From NCBI RefSeq assembly GCF_009857835.1, contig NZ_WWCL01000001.1, positions 434,001 to 498,000 of the forward strand: a DNA stretch of 64,000 nt, in the 5' to 3' direction. The stretch is from Duganella fentianensis. Lineage in GTDB: Bacteria > Pseudomonadota > Gammaproteobacteria > Burkholderiales > Burkholderiaceae_D. A program made the position numbers and the translations under genes. A model generated the notes under the pieces. That model saw only the letters and a list, made by a program, of their open reading frames with translations, had not been told where the DNA came from and searched no databases. Below are positions 1-9,361 of the stretch, piece by piece (within the stretch, counting starts at the first letter, position 1; each line of letters begins with the position of its first letter).

Positions 1-1194
1 GTGTATATGCCGGGCGATAAAATCACCATGCTGCCGGACGCCGTGGTGGAAGCGTTCACGCTGGCTGAAGGCAAAACCTGCCCGGCGTTGTCGCTGTATG
101 CCACGCTGAATATGGCCGACTGGTCTGTGCTGGCTACCGAAACCCGTGCCGAACTGGTGCCGATTGCAAACAACCTGCGCCACAACGATCTCGATGATCT
201 GGTCAACGAAGAAACGCTGGCCAGTGGCGAGGGCGAGTACCCGCACAAGGAATCGCTGCGCCTGATCTGGCAATGGGCACAGGTGCTGGAAGCAGCCCGT
301 ATGGTCAAGCGTGAAGCGTGGGGCCTGAAGCCGGAACAGAACAACCGTGTCGATTTCAACTTCTATGTGGAAGACGATGTGGTGACGGTAAGCCGCCGCA
401 AGCGTGGCGCGCCGCTGGACAAGATCGTGGCCGAGCTGATGATCTTTGCCAATAGCACCTGGGGTAAGCTGATGCACGACCATGGCGTGCCCGGCATCTA
501 CCGTAGTCAGGGGCAGGGCGTGGGCGGCTGGGCTGCCAAGATGCAGGTGCGTATGCTGACGCACGCGGCACCCCATCAGGGGCTGGGCGTGGACCAGTAT
601 GCATGGAGCACCTCGCCGCTGCGCCGCTACACCGATCTGGTCAACCAGTGGCAGATTCTGGCCTGCGCCGAGCATGGCGTGACGGCGCCGCTGGTGGCCA
701 ACTTCAAGCACAAGGATGCCAATCTGTTCGCCATCGTGTCGCAGTTCGATGCGGCATATGCAGCCTATAACGATCACCAGTCCACCATGGAACGTTACTG
801 GTGTCTGCGCTGGCTGGGTCAGGAAAATGCCCGCCAGGTCGATGCCGTGGTGCTTAAGGACGAGGTGCTGCGTCTGGTCGATATTCCGCTCATTATCCGT
901 CTGCCGGGCATGCCGCAGGTGGCGCGTGGTCTGCAGGTCAAGCTCGATATTCTGCGCTGGGACGAAGTGGATCTGAGCATCGAAGCCCGTATTCTGGAAA
1001 TACCGGCCGCCGATGCGGCACCGGCCGATGCCGATCTGGACTTCGAAGACGACGAAGCACCGGAAGAAGCCGTGGATGCGCCGGAACTGGCAGTGGAAGC
1101 GCAGGCCGAAGCCGGCGCGGAAACGCCGGCCGAAGGCGAAGCGGCAGCCGATGCTAAAAATGGCGACGGCGAGGATGCGGCGCCGGCGGCCTAA
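1..1194 (+). CDS. RNB-family (RNase II/R-type) exoribonuclease, 3' part
   Basis: This is the C-terminal 397 codons of a 3'-to-5' exoribonuclease that degrades single-stranded RNA processively. The reading frame is open from base 1, and the GTG there is probably internal because the N-terminal part of the RNB domain, with its metal-binding aspartates, is missing. The diagnostic motif is STSPLRRYTDL at about residues 202-212, the conserved Arg-rich RNB motif near the RNA 3' end. An S1-like region follows to about residue 330. The last 65 residues are an Ala/Glu/Asp-rich, strongly acidic, low-complexity tail. It precedes tonB and aroE in the same direction. I cannot tell RNase II from RNase R from this fragment. 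Confidence 0.88.
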   Translation: MYMPGDKITMLPDAVVEAFTLAEGKTCPALSLYATLNMADWSVLATETRAELVPIANNLRHNDLDDLVNEETLASGEGEYPHKESLRLIWQWAQVLEAARMVKREAWGLKPEQNNRVDFNFYVEDDVVTVSRRKRGAPLDKIVAELMIFANSTWGKLMHDHGVPGIYRSQGQGVGGWAAKMQVRMLTHAAPHQGLGVDQYAWSTSPLRRYTDLVNQWQILACAEHGVTAPLVANFKHKDANLFAIVSQFDAAYAAYNDHQSTMERYWCLRWLGQENARQVDAVVLKDEVLRLVDIPLIIRLPGMPQVARGLQVKLDILRWDEVDLSIEARILEIPAADAAPADADLDFEDDEAPEEAVDAPELAVEAQAEAGAETPAEGEAAADAKNGDGEDAAPAA

Positions 1195-1279
1195 AAAGCC
1201 GTTGCCGCGCGCCTGCTTTCACGTAAAATCAGCCCATATTATCTGCCTATAAAGCGCCAACCCTAGCTAGCGGCCCTGT

Positions 1280-2167
1280 GTGAAGTCCTTCCGAGAAAAT
1301 CGCCTCCTGTATCTGGCCTGCGGCATATCGCTGCTGGCCCACGGTGCAATGCTGGCCGTGCGGCTGGTGGCGCCTGTTGCGGCGCCTGTGAAGCCGACCG
1401 ATCCCGGACTGGAAGTGATTCTGGTGAATGCCAAGCATAGCAAGGCGCCGCTCAAGGCCGATGCACTGGCGCAGGCCAATCTGGATGGCGGCGGCACGGT
1501 CGATCAGGGTCGTTCCAAGTCGCCCATGCCCGATATGCGCAAGATGGAAACGGGCGACAGCATCAAGGCGGCCAAGCGCCGCATCGCCCAGCTGGAAGAG
1601 CTGCAGCAAAAGCTGCTGACGCAGGCCAAGGTGGCCACCCCCTTTGTGGCACCGCCCGTAACGGAAAAGAGCAAGCCCGATCCGACCCCGACTGGCGCCG
1701 ACCTGCTTGACGCCAGCAAGGCGATAGCCCGCCGTGCGGCGGAAATCAGCGAAAGCATCGAAGACCAGAACAAGCGCCCCAAGAAAACCTTTATCACGCC
1801 GAGCACGCGCGGGGTGGGCTACGCCATGTATTACAAGGCGATCCAGAAGCGCATCGAGGATATCGGTACGCTGAATTTCCCGCAGGCGCGCGGGCGCAAG
1901 CTGTATGGCCAGCTGGTGCTGTCGATTCCGGTTTTCCAGGATGGCACCATCTACATGGCTGATGGCGGCATCAAGGTAGACCGTAGTTCCGGCAACCCTG
2001 AGCTGGATGCTGCAGCCGTGAACATCGTGCGCCGTGCCGCGCCATTCGGCAAATTCCCGCCGAATATGCTGTCGAATGAAAAAGACGATCTGTGGGTGAT
2101 CGTCACCACGTTCAAATTTACCCGCGAAGATAAACTACAAGCCGATTTAAGCGGCGGAGGACACTGA
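1280..2167 (+). CDS. TonB-family energy transducer / TolA-like protein
   Basis: This 295-residue protein has the architecture of TonB-like proteins, which span the inner membrane once and reach across the periplasm to transmit proton-motive force. There is one N-terminal membrane segment (about residues 9-26), a charged, partly coiled-coil linker (about 95-115, with a proline-containing stretch to 150), and a C-terminal TonB_C-like domain (about 205-285) containing [13 protein letters not shown] and the motif [18 protein letters not shown]. The start is GTG. The stop TGA overlaps the aroE start (TGATG), so the two are translationally coupled. No ExbB/ExbD partners lie in the window, so the receptor or complex it serves is unknown. 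Confidence 0.8.
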   Translation: MKSFRENRLLYLACGISLLAHGAMLAVRLVAPVAAPVKPTDPGLEVILVNAKHSKAPLKADALAQANLDGGGTVDQGRSKSPMPDMRKMETGDSIKAAKRRIAQLEELQQKLLTQAKVATPFVAPPVTEKSKPDPTPTGADLLDASKAIARRAAEISESIEDQNKRPKKTFITPSTRGVGYAMYYKAIQKRIEDIGTLNFPQARGRKLYGQLVLSIPVFQDGTIYMADGGIKVDRSSGNPELDAAAVNIVRRAAPFGKFPPNMLSNEKDDLWVIVTTFKFTREDKLQADLSGGGH

Positions 2168-2985
2168 TGGATCGCTACTGCGTTTTTGGCAACCCTATCG
2201 CCCATAGCAAATCACCCGATATCCACGCTGCGTTTGCAGCCCAGACGGGGCAGCAGCTCAGCTACGAGCGCCGGCTGGCGCCACTGGACGGTTTTGCCGC
2301 CGCAGTGCAGGACTTCATCGCCGAAGGCGGCAAGGGCGCCAATGTCACCGTGCCGTTCAAGCTGGAAGCCGTCAAGGTGGCGCAGGCGCTGACCATCCGT
2401 GCCCGCGCTGCCGGTGCCGTCAACACGCTGCACTTTACGGACGAAGGCATCATCGGCGATAACACTGATGGCGCCGGGCTGGTGGCCGATATCGTGCGCA
2501 ATGCCGGTGTGCCGATTACGGGCAAGCGGGTGCTGCTGCTAGGTGCCGGTGGTGCAGCGCGCGGCGTGGTGCTGCCGATACTGGAATACCGTCCGGCCCA
2601 GCTGGTGATTGCCAACCGCACCGTGGCGACGGCCGAAGCGCTGGTCGAGCAGTTTGCTGCACTCGGTGGCGAGGGCGTGGTATCGGCCTGCGGCTATGCC
2701 GAAATTCAGGGGCAGTACGACATTATCATCAATGCCACGTCGGCCAGCCTGAGTGCCGAGCTGCCGCCCGTGCCGGCCAGCGTGTTCGCGCCGGCTGCGC
2801 TGGCGCTGGACATGATGTACGGCGCCCAGCCTACCGTGTTTCTGCAGTTCGCGGCCCAGCATGGCGCGCGCCTGCGTGACGGGCTGGGCATGCTGGTCGA
2901 GCAGGCAGCGGAAGCCTTCAGCCTGTGGCGCGGCGTGCAGCCGGAAACGGCGGCCGTGCTGAAGGCACTGAGGGAGCAGCTGTGA
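2167..2985 (+). CDS. aroE: Shikimate dehydrogenase (NADP+)
   Basis: AroE reduces 3-dehydroshikimate to shikimate with NADPH in the pathway to chorismate and aromatic amino acids, in the cytosol. The 272-residue length is normal for the family. Visible residues are the shikimate-binding SKSP at 14-17, the catalytic Lys65 in NVTVPFK, Asp101 in DNTDG, and the nucleotide-binding GAGGA loop at 126-130. The ATG overlaps the upstream tonB-like stop and the gene's own end overlaps the mtgA GTG, so tonB-aroE-mtgA reads as one operon. Confidence 0.96.
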   Translation: MDRYCVFGNPIAHSKSPDIHAAFAAQTGQQLSYERRLAPLDGFAAAVQDFIAEGGKGANVTVPFKLEAVKVAQALTIRARAAGAVNTLHFTDEGIIGDNTDGAGLVADIVRNAGVPITGKRVLLLGAGGAARGVVLPILEYRPAQLVIANRTVATAEALVEQFAALGGEGVVSACGYAEIQGQYDIIINATSASLSAELPPVPASVFAPAALALDMMYGAQPTVFLQFAAQHGARLRDGLGMLVEQAAEAFSLWRGVQPETAAVLKALREQL

Positions 2986-3689
2986 GCGCGGGCAAGCGCG
3001 GTATCTGGCGCTGGCTCAAGTGGTTGATACTGGCGCCGCTGCTGCTATTCACGCTGGTGCAGCTGTATTTCTTCGTGCAGATCTGGTGGTGGGTAGACCA
3101 TAACCCGAGCAGCACCAGCTTTATGCGCGCCCAGCAGGCCGCGCTGCGCGAAAAGAACCCCAAGGCGAATATCCAGCAGCTGTGGGTGCCGTATGCGCGC
3201 ATCTCGAATAACCTCAAGCGCGCCATCATCGCTTCGGAAGATGCCAACTTCTCCGACCACGACGGGGTGGACTGGGAAGCCATGCAGAAGGCTTACGACA
3301 AGAACGCCAAGAAGCACAAGGTGGTATCGGGTGGCTCCACCATTACCCAGCAGCTGGCCAAGAACCTGTTCCTGTCCGGCTCGCGCAGCTATCTGCGCAA
3401 GGGGCAGGAGCTGATCATCACCTATATGCTGGAAACCATGATGGAGAAGGAGCGCATCTTCGAAATCTACCTGAACGTGGTGGAATTCGGCACGGGCACC
3501 TTCGGCGCCGAGGCAGCAGCGCGGCATTACTACGGCGTCAGCGCGGCCAATCTTGGCCCGGCGCAGGCGGCCAAGCTGGCCGTGATGCTGCCTAATCCGC
3601 GCTTTTTCGACAAGCACCGCGATTCCAACTATCTGGCGAAGCGCACGGAAGTGATCCTGCGCCGCATGAATTCGGCAGAATTACCCTAG
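2982..3689 (+). CDS. mtgA: Monofunctional biosynthetic peptidoglycan transglycosylase
   Basis: MtgA polymerises lipid II into glycan strands (GT51 family) at the periplasmic face of the inner membrane, without a transpeptidase domain. From the GTG at 2982 the protein is 235 residues, the usual size. There is a single membrane anchor at about residues 11-33. The catalytic motif [10 protein letters not shown] begins at Glu86 and the second GT51 motif [12 protein letters not shown] is at 117-128. The GTG start overlaps the aroE stop by four bases (GTGA), which decides it over in-frame upstream codons inside aroE. Confidence 0.95.
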   Translation: MSAGKRGIWRWLKWLILAPLLLFTLVQLYFFVQIWWWVDHNPSSTSFMRAQQAALREKNPKANIQQLWVPYARISNNLKRAIIASEDANFSDHDGVDWEAMQKAYDKNAKKHKVVSGGSTITQQLAKNLFLSGSRSYLRKGQELIITYMLETMMEKERIFEIYLNVVEFGTGTFGAEAAARHYYGVSAANLGPAQAAKLAVMLPNPRFFDKHRDSNYLAKRTEVILRRMNSAELP

Positions 3690-3795
3690 ACGGGCAGAAA
3701 AAAGCACGGTAGGTGCGGAAATTCGCCTATACAGGCTGGCTTAGGCAGGGCCTTTGCGGGTACACTTGCGCTGTTTCCAGAAGGCTCGCGCACCC

Positions 3796-4761
3796 ATGAT
3801 TAATGTTTTCGTACTCCAGAACGGCCGGCTCAACCAGGTACCTATCGATACGCGCGCCGATCTGGAGCAGGTCGAACCGGTCTGGGTGGACCTGACCGAC
3901 CCGACGGATGACGAACGTGCATGGGTCAAGACCATCTACGGCGTAACGCTGCCGGGTGAAGACGAAGTCAAAGACATCGAAGCGTCGGCCCGTTACTACG
4001 AAGCGGAAAACGGCGATCTGCACCTGCGCACCGACTTCCTGCTGGAAGAAGAGGATGGCCCTTCGCGCATCGTGACGGTGGCGTTCATCCTCGCGCGCAA
4101 GATGCTGTTCTCCGTACATACCGACGATCTGCCGGTGTTCCGGCTGGTGCGCATGCGCGCCCGTTCGCGCCCCGGCTCGATTGCCGACTACATGGACGTG
4201 CTGCTCGACCTGTACGCCACCGACGCCGAGTACTCGGCCGATGCGCTGGAAGGCATCTACCAGAATCTGGAAGAGGTCAGTGGCCGCGTGCTGCAGGAAG
4301 AATTCACCGACCAGGACGCAGCGGCCGCACTGAACGCCATCGCCCACGAGGAAGATTTGAATGGCCGTATCCGCCGCAACATGATGGATACGCGCCGCGC
4401 CGTCAGCTTCCTGATGCGTGGCCGTTTGCTCAACTCCGAGCAGTTCGAGGAAGCGCGCCAGATTCTGCGCGATATCGAATCGCTGGACGGGCACACCTCT
4501 TTCCTGTTCGATAAGATTAACTTCCTGATGGACGCCACCGTCGGCTTCATCAACATTAACCAGAACAAGATCATCAAGATCTTCTCGGTGGCCAGCGTGG
4601 CCTTCCTGCCGCCTACCCTGATCGCCTCTATCTACGGCATGAACTTCAAGTGGCTGCCGGAACTGGAATGGTCGCTCGGCTATCCGTTCGCGCTGCTGCT
4701 GATGGTAACCAGCGCCATCGCCCCGTTCTGGTACTTCCGCCGGCGCGGCTGGCTGAAATAA
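3796..4761 (+). CDS. corA: CorA-family magnesium/cobalt transporter
   Basis: This protein is a homopentameric inner-membrane channel for Mg2+ (and Co2+/Ni2+ in some members). It has 321 residues from ATG 3796. The large N-terminal cytosolic domain (1-260) is rich in acidic and helical segments. The two C-terminal membrane helices lie at about 262-280 and 295-315, with the family selectivity motif Gly281-Met282-Asn283 between them. The C-terminus is basic (FRRRGWLK), as expected for the inside. An in-frame codon at 3754 would add 14 residues, but the ATG at 3796 gives the normal family N-terminus. It stands alone between mtgA and the ABC transporter. Confidence 0.93.
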   Translation: MINVFVLQNGRLNQVPIDTRADLEQVEPVWVDLTDPTDDERAWVKTIYGVTLPGEDEVKDIEASARYYEAENGDLHLRTDFLLEEEDGPSRIVTVAFILARKMLFSVHTDDLPVFRLVRMRARSRPGSIADYMDVLLDLYATDAEYSADALEGIYQNLEEVSGRVLQEEFTDQDAAAALNAIAHEEDLNGRIRRNMMDTRRAVSFLMRGRLLNSEQFEEARQILRDIESLDGHTSFLFDKINFLMDATVGFININQNKIIKIFSVASVAFLPPTLIASIYGMNFKWLPELEWSLGYPFALLLMVTSAIAPFWYFRRRGWLK

Positions 4762-4879
4762 GCCCACTGTTCGAACTTTCAGTTCTGTAATAAAGCTGGC
4801 CGGTTTTATCGCTTAAAATCGCGCCAGTGTCACTTTCCGGTCAAACGCATCGGGTATGCTGGCCATCGAAAGTGCGAAC

Positions 4880-6610
4880 ATGAACAAAAAACGGCAATTT
4901 TTCCCACGCCAGGTCGTGGAAGCCGGCGGTAACCGCTGGGACTGGGCTTTGCTGCCCATCGTATTAGCAGTCTTTGTGCTGATGGCCTATGGTAGCCAGC
5001 AGATGGCGCGCCCCTATGAGCTGGGGCAGGCGCTGCCCCTGTCGCTAGACCCCAGTTATCTGCCTTACTATCTGTTGCGTACCACACTGCGCATGTTTAT
5101 CGCGCTGGGTGCCTCGATGGTGTTCAGCTGCGTGTTCGCGGCGCTGACCACCAAGTACCGGCTGGCGGAAAAAGTGCTGGTGCCGCTGCTCGATATACTG
5201 CAGTCGATCCCGATTCTGGGTTTTTTGTCGATTACCGTGACGGCGTTTATCGCGCTATTCCCCGGTAATCTGCTGGGCGTCGAATGCGCGGCCATCTTCG
5301 CCATCTTCACGTCGCAGGCGTGGAATATGGCTTTCTCGGCCTATCAGGGCTTCCGCACCGTGCCGGCCGAACTGTCCGAAGCAGCGCAGGTGTACCAGTT
5401 GTCGGGCTGGCAGCGCTTCTGGCGGCTGGAGCTGCCGTTCGCCATGCCCGGCCTGCTGTGGAATATGATGATGTCGATGTCCGGCGGCTGGTTCTTCGTG
5501 GTGGCTTCGGAAGCGATTTCGGTCTCGGGCCAGGACATCAAGCTGCCCGGTATCGGCTCCTACATCGCGCTGGCAATTGCGCAGAGCGATATGCACGCCA
5601 TCGGCTGGGCGATTGCCGCCATGTTCGTGGCCGTGCTGATGTACGATCAACTGTTCTTCCGTCCTTTGCTGGCATGGGCCGACCGCTTCCGTTTCGAGGA
5701 AACGGGTAGCGACACGGCACAGCAATCGTGGCTGCTGACGTGGCTGCGCCGTACCGAGCGCACGCAGGCCATCGTGGCATGGTTTGGCGATCTGCTGGGG
5801 CGTTCGATTGCGCTGTTCCGTCTGGGCCACGATGGCACCTCGATCCGTGCGCGGCGCGATCAGCCTTCGCTGGTGCCGCAGCGCGTATGGGATGCCGTGA
5901 TTGCTGCCGTGGTGTTCTATGCGCTGTGGAGTCTGGGGCACTTCATCAGCACGGAAGTGGGCTGGAGCGAAGTGGGGCACGTGTTCGTACTGGGCCTGTA
6001 CACGCTGGTGCGCGTCATCCTGCTGCTGGCGCTGGCCGCGCTGGTGTGGGTGCCGGTCGGTGTGTGGATAGGCATGAACCCGCGCTGGGCTTCGCGCACG
6101 CAGGCGGTGGCGCAGTTCCTGGCGGCCTTCCCGACCAATCTGGTGTTTCCGGTAGCGGTAGTGGCCATCGTGCGTTTCCATCTGAATCCCGATATCTGGC
6201 TGTCGCCGCTGATGATCCTCGGTACCCAGTGGTATCTGCTGTTTAACGTGATTGCCGGTGCTTCCACCATCCCCACCGAGTTGCGCCACGCGGCGCAGAA
6301 CTTCGGCCTGACGGGCTGGCTGAAATGGCGCCGCTATCTGCTGCCGGCCATCTTCCCCAGTTTTGTCACGGGGGCGATTACGGCAACGGGCGGTTCGTGG
6401 AATGCCAGCATCGTGGCCGAATATGTGAGCTGGGGGCCGACTACGCTGAAGGCGCACGGCATCGGCAGCTATATTCAGGAGATGACCACGGCGGGCGACT
6501 TCCCGCGCATTGCGCTGGGCATAGGCGTGATGTGCATCTTCGTCATGGGCTTCAATCACTTTGTCTGGCGCCGCCTGTACACGCTGGCCGAGAGCCGCCT
6601 GCACTTCTAG
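4880..6610 (+). CDS. ABC transporter permease, two fused NitT/TauT-type permease domains
   Basis: This 576-residue inner-membrane protein contains two tandem BPD_transp_1 permease units, each with its own cytosolic EAA-type coupling loop: ELSEAAQVYQLSGWQRF (about 172-188) and ELRHAAQNFGLTGWLKW (about 464-480). The repeat implies one polypeptide forms both halves of the channel. The family takes up nitrate, sulfonates, taurine or related anions, but the substrate cannot be read from this sequence. The ATPase follows 38 bases downstream. No periplasmic binding protein is encoded nearby. The start could instead be the ATG at 4856; I prefer 4880 because it gives a conventional short cytosolic N-terminus. 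Confidence 0.88.
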   Translation: MNKKRQFFPRQVVEAGGNRWDWALLPIVLAVFVLMAYGSQQMARPYELGQALPLSLDPSYLPYYLLRTTLRMFIALGASMVFSCVFAALTTKYRLAEKVLVPLLDILQSIPILGFLSITVTAFIALFPGNLLGVECAAIFAIFTSQAWNMAFSAYQGFRTVPAELSEAAQVYQLSGWQRFWRLELPFAMPGLLWNMMMSMSGGWFFVVASEAISVSGQDIKLPGIGSYIALAIAQSDMHAIGWAIAAMFVAVLMYDQLFFRPLLAWADRFRFEETGSDTAQQSWLLTWLRRTERTQAIVAWFGDLLGRSIALFRLGHDGTSIRARRDQPSLVPQRVWDAVIAAVVFYALWSLGHFISTEVGWSEVGHVFVLGLYTLVRVILLLALAALVWVPVGVWIGMNPRWASRTQAVAQFLAAFPTNLVFPVAVVAIVRFHLNPDIWLSPLMILGTQWYLLFNVIAGASTIPTELRHAAQNFGLTGWLKWRRYLLPAIFPSFVTGAITATGGSWNASIVAEYVSWGPTTLKAHGIGSYIQEMTTAGDFPRIALGIGVMCIFVMGFNHFVWRRLYTLAESRLHF

Positions 6611-6620
6611 TGCGCTAACA

Positions 6621-6638
6621 GTATCAGTATCAGTATCG
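6621..6638 (+). repeat. Short hexanucleotide tandem repeat (GTATCA x3) before the ABC ATPase start
   Basis: Three copies of GTATCA/G lie between the permease stop and the ATPase ATG at 6649, spanning the region where a ribosome-binding site would sit. No good Shine-Dalgarno sequence is visible there. Slippage in this repeat would alter the spacing upstream of the ATPase start, but no effect is shown. Confidence 0.5.
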
Positions 6639-6648
6639 GAATCGAATT

Positions 6649-7959
6649 ATGAGCACTCCTATCGTCGAATTGAAAGCCGTCGGCAAGCATTTCCGTGGCG
6701 CCGATGGTTCTGCCCGTGCAGTGCTGGAAGGCGTGGACTTCACGCTGCATGAAGGCGAGATCGTGGCGCTGCTGGGCCAGTCCGGCTCGGGCAAATCCAC
6801 CATGCTGCGGATTATGGCGGGGCTGATCCAGGCCGATGCGGGGCAGGTGCTGTATCGCGGCATGCCGCTGTACGGCACGGCGCGCGGTATCCGCATGGTG
6901 TTCCAGTCGTTCGCGCTGTTCCCGTGGCTGACGGTGCAGAAGAATGTGGAACTGGGCCTGGAAGCGCAGGGCATGCCAGCTGAAGAACGGGCGCGCCGCG
7001 CGGAGAAAGTGATCGACCTGATCGGCCTGTCCGGCTTTGAAGGCGCACTGCCGCGCGAGCTGTCGGGCGGCATGCGCCAGCGTGTCGGCATTGCCCGCGC
7101 GCTGGTGATGGAACCGGAAGTGCTGCTGATGGACGAAGCGTTTTCCGCGCTCGATGTGCTGACGGGCGAACGCCTGCGCGAAGAAATTCTGGAACTGTGG
7201 CAGTCGGGCCAGATTCCTACCAAGGCCATACTGGTGGTGTCGCACAACATCGAAGAAGCCGTGATGATGGCGGACCGCGTACTGATCTTCGCCAGCGATC
7301 CGGGCCGTGTGCGCGCCGAGCTGCCGATTTCGCTGCCGCAGCCGCGCAAGGCCGAAAGCAATGAAGTGCGCCAGCTGATCGACAAGGTGTACGAGCTGAT
7401 GACGGCAGGAGCAGGGCGCCGTGGCCTGATCAGCGAGAAGGAAGTCAAGCTGCAACTGGGCGACCGTCTGCCGCAGGCCGGCATCGCCCACATGGAAGGG
7501 ATACTGGAGCTGCTGGCGGAAGAGCCGTTCCATGGCCGGGCCGACCTGCCGCAACTGGCAGAAGAAACCGAGCTGACGGACGCGGAACTGCTGGAAGTGC
7601 TGAATGGCCTGATACTGCTGGGCTTTGCCTACCTGACCAACGGCGACATCCTGCTCACTGAGCTGGGTAGCAAATACGCGGCCGCCAGCAATACGGAGCG
7701 GCAGGAAATGTTCGGCCACCAGCTGCTGGAGCACGTACCGCTGATTGCCTACATCTGCCACGGGCTGGAGCAGGACAAATCGGGCGACCTGCCGGAAGAC
7801 CTGTTCCTCAAACTGCTGCGGTTTACGCTGAGTGCGGAAGAAGCGGAAAAAGCGTTGCGTGTAGCGATCGAATGGGGACGTTACGGCGATCTGTTCGAGT
7901 ACAACTTCAACACCGGCGTGATCCAGATGGCCAAGGAAGACGAAGAGGACGAAATCTAG
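6649..7959 (+). CDS. ABC transporter ATPase with C-terminal AAA-associated domain (NitT/TauT type)
   Basis: This is the ATP-hydrolysing partner of the double permease just upstream. Walker A is GQSGSGKST at residues 43-51, the ABC signature LSGGM at 138-142, Walker B LLMDEAFSALD at 159-169 with Glu163, and the switch histidine at 199. At 436 residues it is about 170 longer than a plain ATPase. The extra C-terminal part (about 265-436), largely helical and acidic, matches the nitrate/sulfonate AAA-associated domain type and is probably regulatory. The gene ends just before a strong hairpin and converges with hemL. Confidence 0.9.
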   Translation: MSTPIVELKAVGKHFRGADGSARAVLEGVDFTLHEGEIVALLGQSGSGKSTMLRIMAGLIQADAGQVLYRGMPLYGTARGIRMVFQSFALFPWLTVQKNVELGLEAQGMPAEERARRAEKVIDLIGLSGFEGALPRELSGGMRQRVGIARALVMEPEVLLMDEAFSALDVLTGERLREEILELWQSGQIPTKAILVVSHNIEEAVMMADRVLIFASDPGRVRAELPISLPQPRKAESNEVRQLIDKVYELMTAGAGRRGLISEKEVKLQLGDRLPQAGIAHMEGILELLAEEPFHGRADLPQLAEETELTDAELLEVLNGLILLGFAYLTNGDILLTELGSKYAAASNTERQEMFGHQLLEHVPLIAYICHGLEQDKSGDLPEDLFLKLLRFTLSAEEAEKALRVAIEWGRYGDLFEYNFNTGVIQMAKEDEEDEI

Positions 7960-7983
7960 GCGGATTGCCTAGGCGGTAAACGC

Positions 7984-8050
7984 CGGCGGGCAGGTCCCGC
8001 AAACCAGCGATGCAATATAAGCATCGCCAGTTTGCCGGACCTGCCCGCCG
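7984..8050. terminator. Long bidirectional hairpin between the ABC ATPase and hemL
   Basis: Two 14-base arms (7984-7997 and 8037-8050) are perfectly complementary. They enclose a second near-perfect pairing (GCAAAC..GCGATGC with GCATCGC..GTTTGC) around a seven-base AATATAA loop, giving a stem of about 30 bp. TTTT follows on the + strand. It lies between two converging genes, so it probably ends transcription for both; the U-tract is better on the + side. Confidence 0.85.
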
Positions 8051-8055
8051 TTTTC

Positions 8056-9345
8056 TTACGCCAGTTTTTTGAAGACGCGTGCAGCAGCAGCGATGGTTTC
8101 GTCGATCACGGCATCCGTGTGCTGGGCCGAAACGAAGCCTGCTTCGAAGGCGGCCGGTGCGAAGTACACACCTTCGTCCAGCATGGCGTGGAAGAACACG
8201 TTGAAGCGTTCGCGGTTACCGGCCATCATTTCGGCGTAGTTGTTCGGCGGCGTAGCGCTGAAGTACAGGCCGAACATGCCGCCGATGGCGTCGGCGCAGA
8301 ATTCGATGCCGGCATCCTTGGCAGCCTGGGTCAGGCCGGCAGCCAGACGGCTGGCGCTGGCGCTCAGGCGGTCGTAGAAGCCGTCTTCCTGAATCAGCTT
8401 CAGGGTGGTCATGCCGGCCGCCACGGCGACCGGATTGCCGGACAGGGTGCCGGCCTGATACACGGCACCCAGCGGCGCCATTTTGCTCATCAGGGCTGCG
8501 CTGCCGCCAAAAGCTGCCACCGGCAAGCCGCCGCCGATCACTTTGCCCAGCGCCGTCAGGTCCGGCTTGATGCCGTACAGCTGCTGGGCGCCGCCCAGTG
8601 CCACGCGGAAGCCGCACATCACTTCGTCGAAGATCAGGATGGCGCCGTGCTTGGTGCACAGATTGCGCAGGGCTTGCAGGAACTCGGGCGTGGCCTTGAT
8701 CAGGTTCATATTGCCGGCCACTGGCTCGACGATCACGCAGGCGATTTCGTCGCCGTAGGAGGCGAAGGCGTCTTCGATCTGCTGCACGTTGTTATAGTCC
8801 AGTACCAGCGTGTGCTTGACGAAGTCTTCCGGCACGCCGGCCGAAGTCGGGTTGCCGAAAGTGAGCAGACCGCTGCCGGCCTTCACCAGCAGGGCGTCGG
8901 CGTGGCCGTGGTAGCAGCCTTCGAACTTGATGATCTTGTCACGGCCGGTAGCGCCACGGGCCAGACGCAGCGCGCTCATGGTCGCTTCCGTGCCCGACGA
9001 AACCAGACGCACCTGTTCGATCGATGGCACCAGTCGGCAGATTTCTTCCGCCATCAGGATTTCGCCTTCGGTCGGCGCGCCGAACGACAGGCCGCGCGTT
9101 GCCGCTTCCTGTACGGCTTTGATCACGGTCGGATGGGCGTGGCCGACGATGGCCGGACCCCAGGAACCGATGTAGTCGATATAGCGCTTGTCATCGGCAT
9201 CCCAGAAGTAAGGGCCTTCGGCACGGGTGATGAAGCGCGGCGTGCCGCCTACCGAGCGGAAGGCGCGCACGGGCGAATTGACACCGCCGGGCGTGGTTTT
9301 CTGGGCGCGTTCGAACAGCTGATCGTTCTTGGAAGTGGTAGTCAT
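8056..9345 (-). CDS. hemL: Glutamate-1-semialdehyde 2,1-aminomutase
   Basis: HemL is a cytosolic PLP enzyme that converts glutamate-1-semialdehyde to 5-aminolevulinate, the first committed tetrapyrrole precursor. From the ATG at 9345 ([10 protein letters not shown]) the protein is 429 residues, the family norm. The open frame continues further upstream, but those codons have no homologous character. The PLP Schiff-base lysine is Lys268 in ALGKVIGGG, Asp240 in LIFDEV contacts the ring nitrogen, and SSGTEA at 117-122 is the phosphate-binding region. thiD lies 16 bases upstream on the same strand, so the two are probably cotranscribed. Confidence 0.96.
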   Translation of the reverse strand: MTTTSKNDQLFERAQKTTPGGVNSPVRAFRSVGGTPRFITRAEGPYFWDADDKRYIDYIGSWGPAIVGHAHPTVIKAVQEAATRGLSFGAPTEGEILMAEEICRLVPSIEQVRLVSSGTEATMSALRLARGATGRDKIIKFEGCYHGHADALLVKAGSGLLTFGNPTSAGVPEDFVKHTLVLDYNNVQQIEDAFASYGDEIACVIVEPVAGNMNLIKATPEFLQALRNLCTKHGAILIFDEVMCGFRVALGGAQQLYGIKPDLTALGKVIGGGLPVAAFGGSAALMSKMAPLGAVYQAGTLSGNPVAVAAGMTTLKLIQEDGFYDRLSASASRLAAGLTQAAKDAGIEFCADAIGGMFGLYFSATPPNNYAEMMAGNRERFNVFFHAMLDEGVYFAPAAFEAGFVSAQHTDAVIDETIAAAARVFKKLA

Positions 9346-9361
9346 GATGGCGTCGTCGAGT

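Noticed and set aside
1-3. GTG at base 1 as the start of the ribonuclease
   Set aside because: The frame is open at the edge and the essential N-terminal part of the RNB domain is missing, so this codon is almost certainly internal.
3727-4767. A 346-codon open frame on the - strand opposite corA
   Set aside because: It covers exactly the corA gene in the other direction and lacks any family pattern.
5255-6604. A 449-codon minus-strand frame opposite the ABC permease
   Set aside because: It is His/Arg/Gln-rich as expected of antisense membrane-protein coding DNA, with no credible start site.
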